DNA of 64,000 bases from Aquabacterium fontiphilum (GTDB lineage Bacteria; Pseudomonadota; Gammaproteobacteria; Burkholderiales; Burkholderiaceae_C), in contig NZ_JAAAPN010000008.1 of assembly GCF_009909205.1 (NCBI RefSeq), positions 157,546 through 221,545 of the forward strand, written 5' to 3'. Numbering within the stretch: position 1 is the first letter of the stretch; each line of letters opens with the position of its first letter. The translations under genes were made by a program, and so were the position numbers. Positions 63,585-64,000 of the stretch are shown here, piece by piece. The notes below the pieces were generated by a model. The model worked only from the letters and a program-made list of their open reading frames with translations. It ran no database searches and was not told where the DNA came from.

Positions 63585-63610
63585 GACTATAGGTCTACAG
63601 ACTATAAGTA
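63585..63610 (-). promoter_or_regulatory. C-box-like operator pair for the XRE controller
   Basis: Read on the gene's strand, ACTTATAGTC and CCTATAGTC lie in tandem with TATAGTC repeated every 15 bp, 24 to 50 bp upstream of the start. The GACT-n3-AGTC-type dyads and the 15-bp repeat step are those described for C-protein operators such as C.Esp1396I. It implies autoregulation. Confidence 0.7.
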
Positions 63611-63875
63611 GCACTTGGCCTAGAATCATGCCCTTGGGGCGTTCGCTTACGCGCTGCCGGGAGGGCCCAGTAGCACCCGCCCCGAAGGGAGTGCCATGCT
63701 GGATCGACTCGCAAGCCCACCCGGGCTCGCGCCCATTGCGTTTGGGGTGAAGGTGCCTCTACGTGTTGCAACTCTGCCGCAAGGGCGGGGGTGCCTCTGG
63801 TCAGCACAGGTCATAGCGGTGCGCCAAGGGCTGTTCAGCAAGGTGTTCGCGAACGTGCTGTTCGTGGAGTCGAGC
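63611..63875. other. Interval between C-box and IS left end
   Basis: About 265 bp with no convincing gene on either strand. A 60-codon + frame at 63696 has no ribosome site and no domain character. If a divergent methylase gene once lay here, nothing of it is recognisable. Confidence 0.5.
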
Positions 63876-64000
63876 TGACCTGCCCGGTTTCTTCGCTCCA
63901 GTGATTCCTGGGAAGATGGCTCCCATCCTGCGAGGAGCCCATGAGAAAGAGTCGATTCACCGAAGAGCAAATGGTTGCGGTGCTGCGTGACGCGGACCGC
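63876..64000 (+). mobile_element. Left end of an IS3-family insertion sequence (partial)
   Basis: The stretch starts TGACCTGCCCGG, a terminal-repeat-like beginning, and the first gene starts 65 bp later, the normal IS3 layout. The rest lies beyond the window. The exact left boundary and any target duplication cannot be fixed. Confidence 0.65.
63941..64000 (+). CDS. IS3-family transposase OrfA, N-terminus only (20 codons)
   Basis: MRKSRFTEEQMVAVLRDADR is the start of IS3-type OrfA (the HTH_Tnp_1 domain opening in the IS407/ISL-like group). GAGGAG precedes the ATG. The gene runs off the window. Confidence 0.85.
   Translation, partial: MRKSRFTEEQMVAVLRDADR

Noticed and set aside
63696..63878. 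60-codon + frame upstream of the IS3 end
   Set aside because: No ribosome site, no domain, and it runs into the presumed IS boundary.

Overview
The window is 64 kb of a high-GC (roughly two thirds G+C) beta-proteobacterial chromosome, almost certainly Burkholderiales. The reasons are the gene set (dusB-fis-purH, hpf-ptsN-hprK, slmA, PdeM, fur next to bamE), an RNase P RNA of the gamma/beta class A type, and three PEP-CTERM (exosortase-sorted) proteins. PEP-CTERM proteins favour Aquabacterium/Leptothrix/Rubrivivax-like lineages; that narrower placement is inference.

Layout. 1-16.4 kb is mostly housekeeping: pyrC, cysK, dsbD, rnpB, a carbonic-anhydrase-like protein that has lost two zinc ligands, ruvC, a hydrolase/MarR pair, purH-fis-dusB, an OmpW-type porin, a CusF-like copper protein, argB, slmA and pdeM. 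16.4-23.8 kb carries a PEP-CTERM protein behind a large secreted nucleotidase with an RTX tail, a DUF815 ATPase with a Nudix hydrolase, a crotonase, a SWIB-domain protein with a histone-like tail, and an Old Yellow Enzyme. 23.9-44.5 kb is an iron-acquisition region: a siderophore receptor/PiuC/alpha-hydroxy-acid oxidase operon, feoAB, a second receptor with DUF3649, PepSY and DUF3325 proteins, and a long heme-uptake operon (small HemP-like protein, PEP-CTERM protein, TonB-dependent receptor, hmuSTUV and two small proteins). Fur-box-like sites precede each of these four units. A decayed ParE-type toxin and a short antitoxin lie at the end of the heme operon.

44.5-60 kb returns to core genes: bepA, moaC, a PglL-type ligase, an MFS transporter, hpf-ptsN-hprK, fur, bamE, dapB, exbBD, amn, an orphan HigA, a Crp/Fnr regulator and purT. 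Fur (52.3 kb) and ExbBD (54.3 kb) supply the repressor and the energy module for the receptors of the iron region. From about 60.7 kb the sequence looks less stable: a BON-MscS channel gene has two homopolymer frameshifts. From about 62.05 kb there is a lower-GC accessory segment with a two-winged-helix protein coupled to a 50-residue membrane protein, an AT-rich repeat region, an XRE regulator with controller-protein (C-box) operators, and the left end of an IS3-family element cut by the window edge.

The most promising leads are the PEP-CTERM protein inside the Fur-controlled heme operon, the orphan C-protein locus beside an iteron-like region and an IS, and the carbonic-anhydrase homologue with a rewritten metal site. 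No tRNA, rRNA or CRISPR array was seen.
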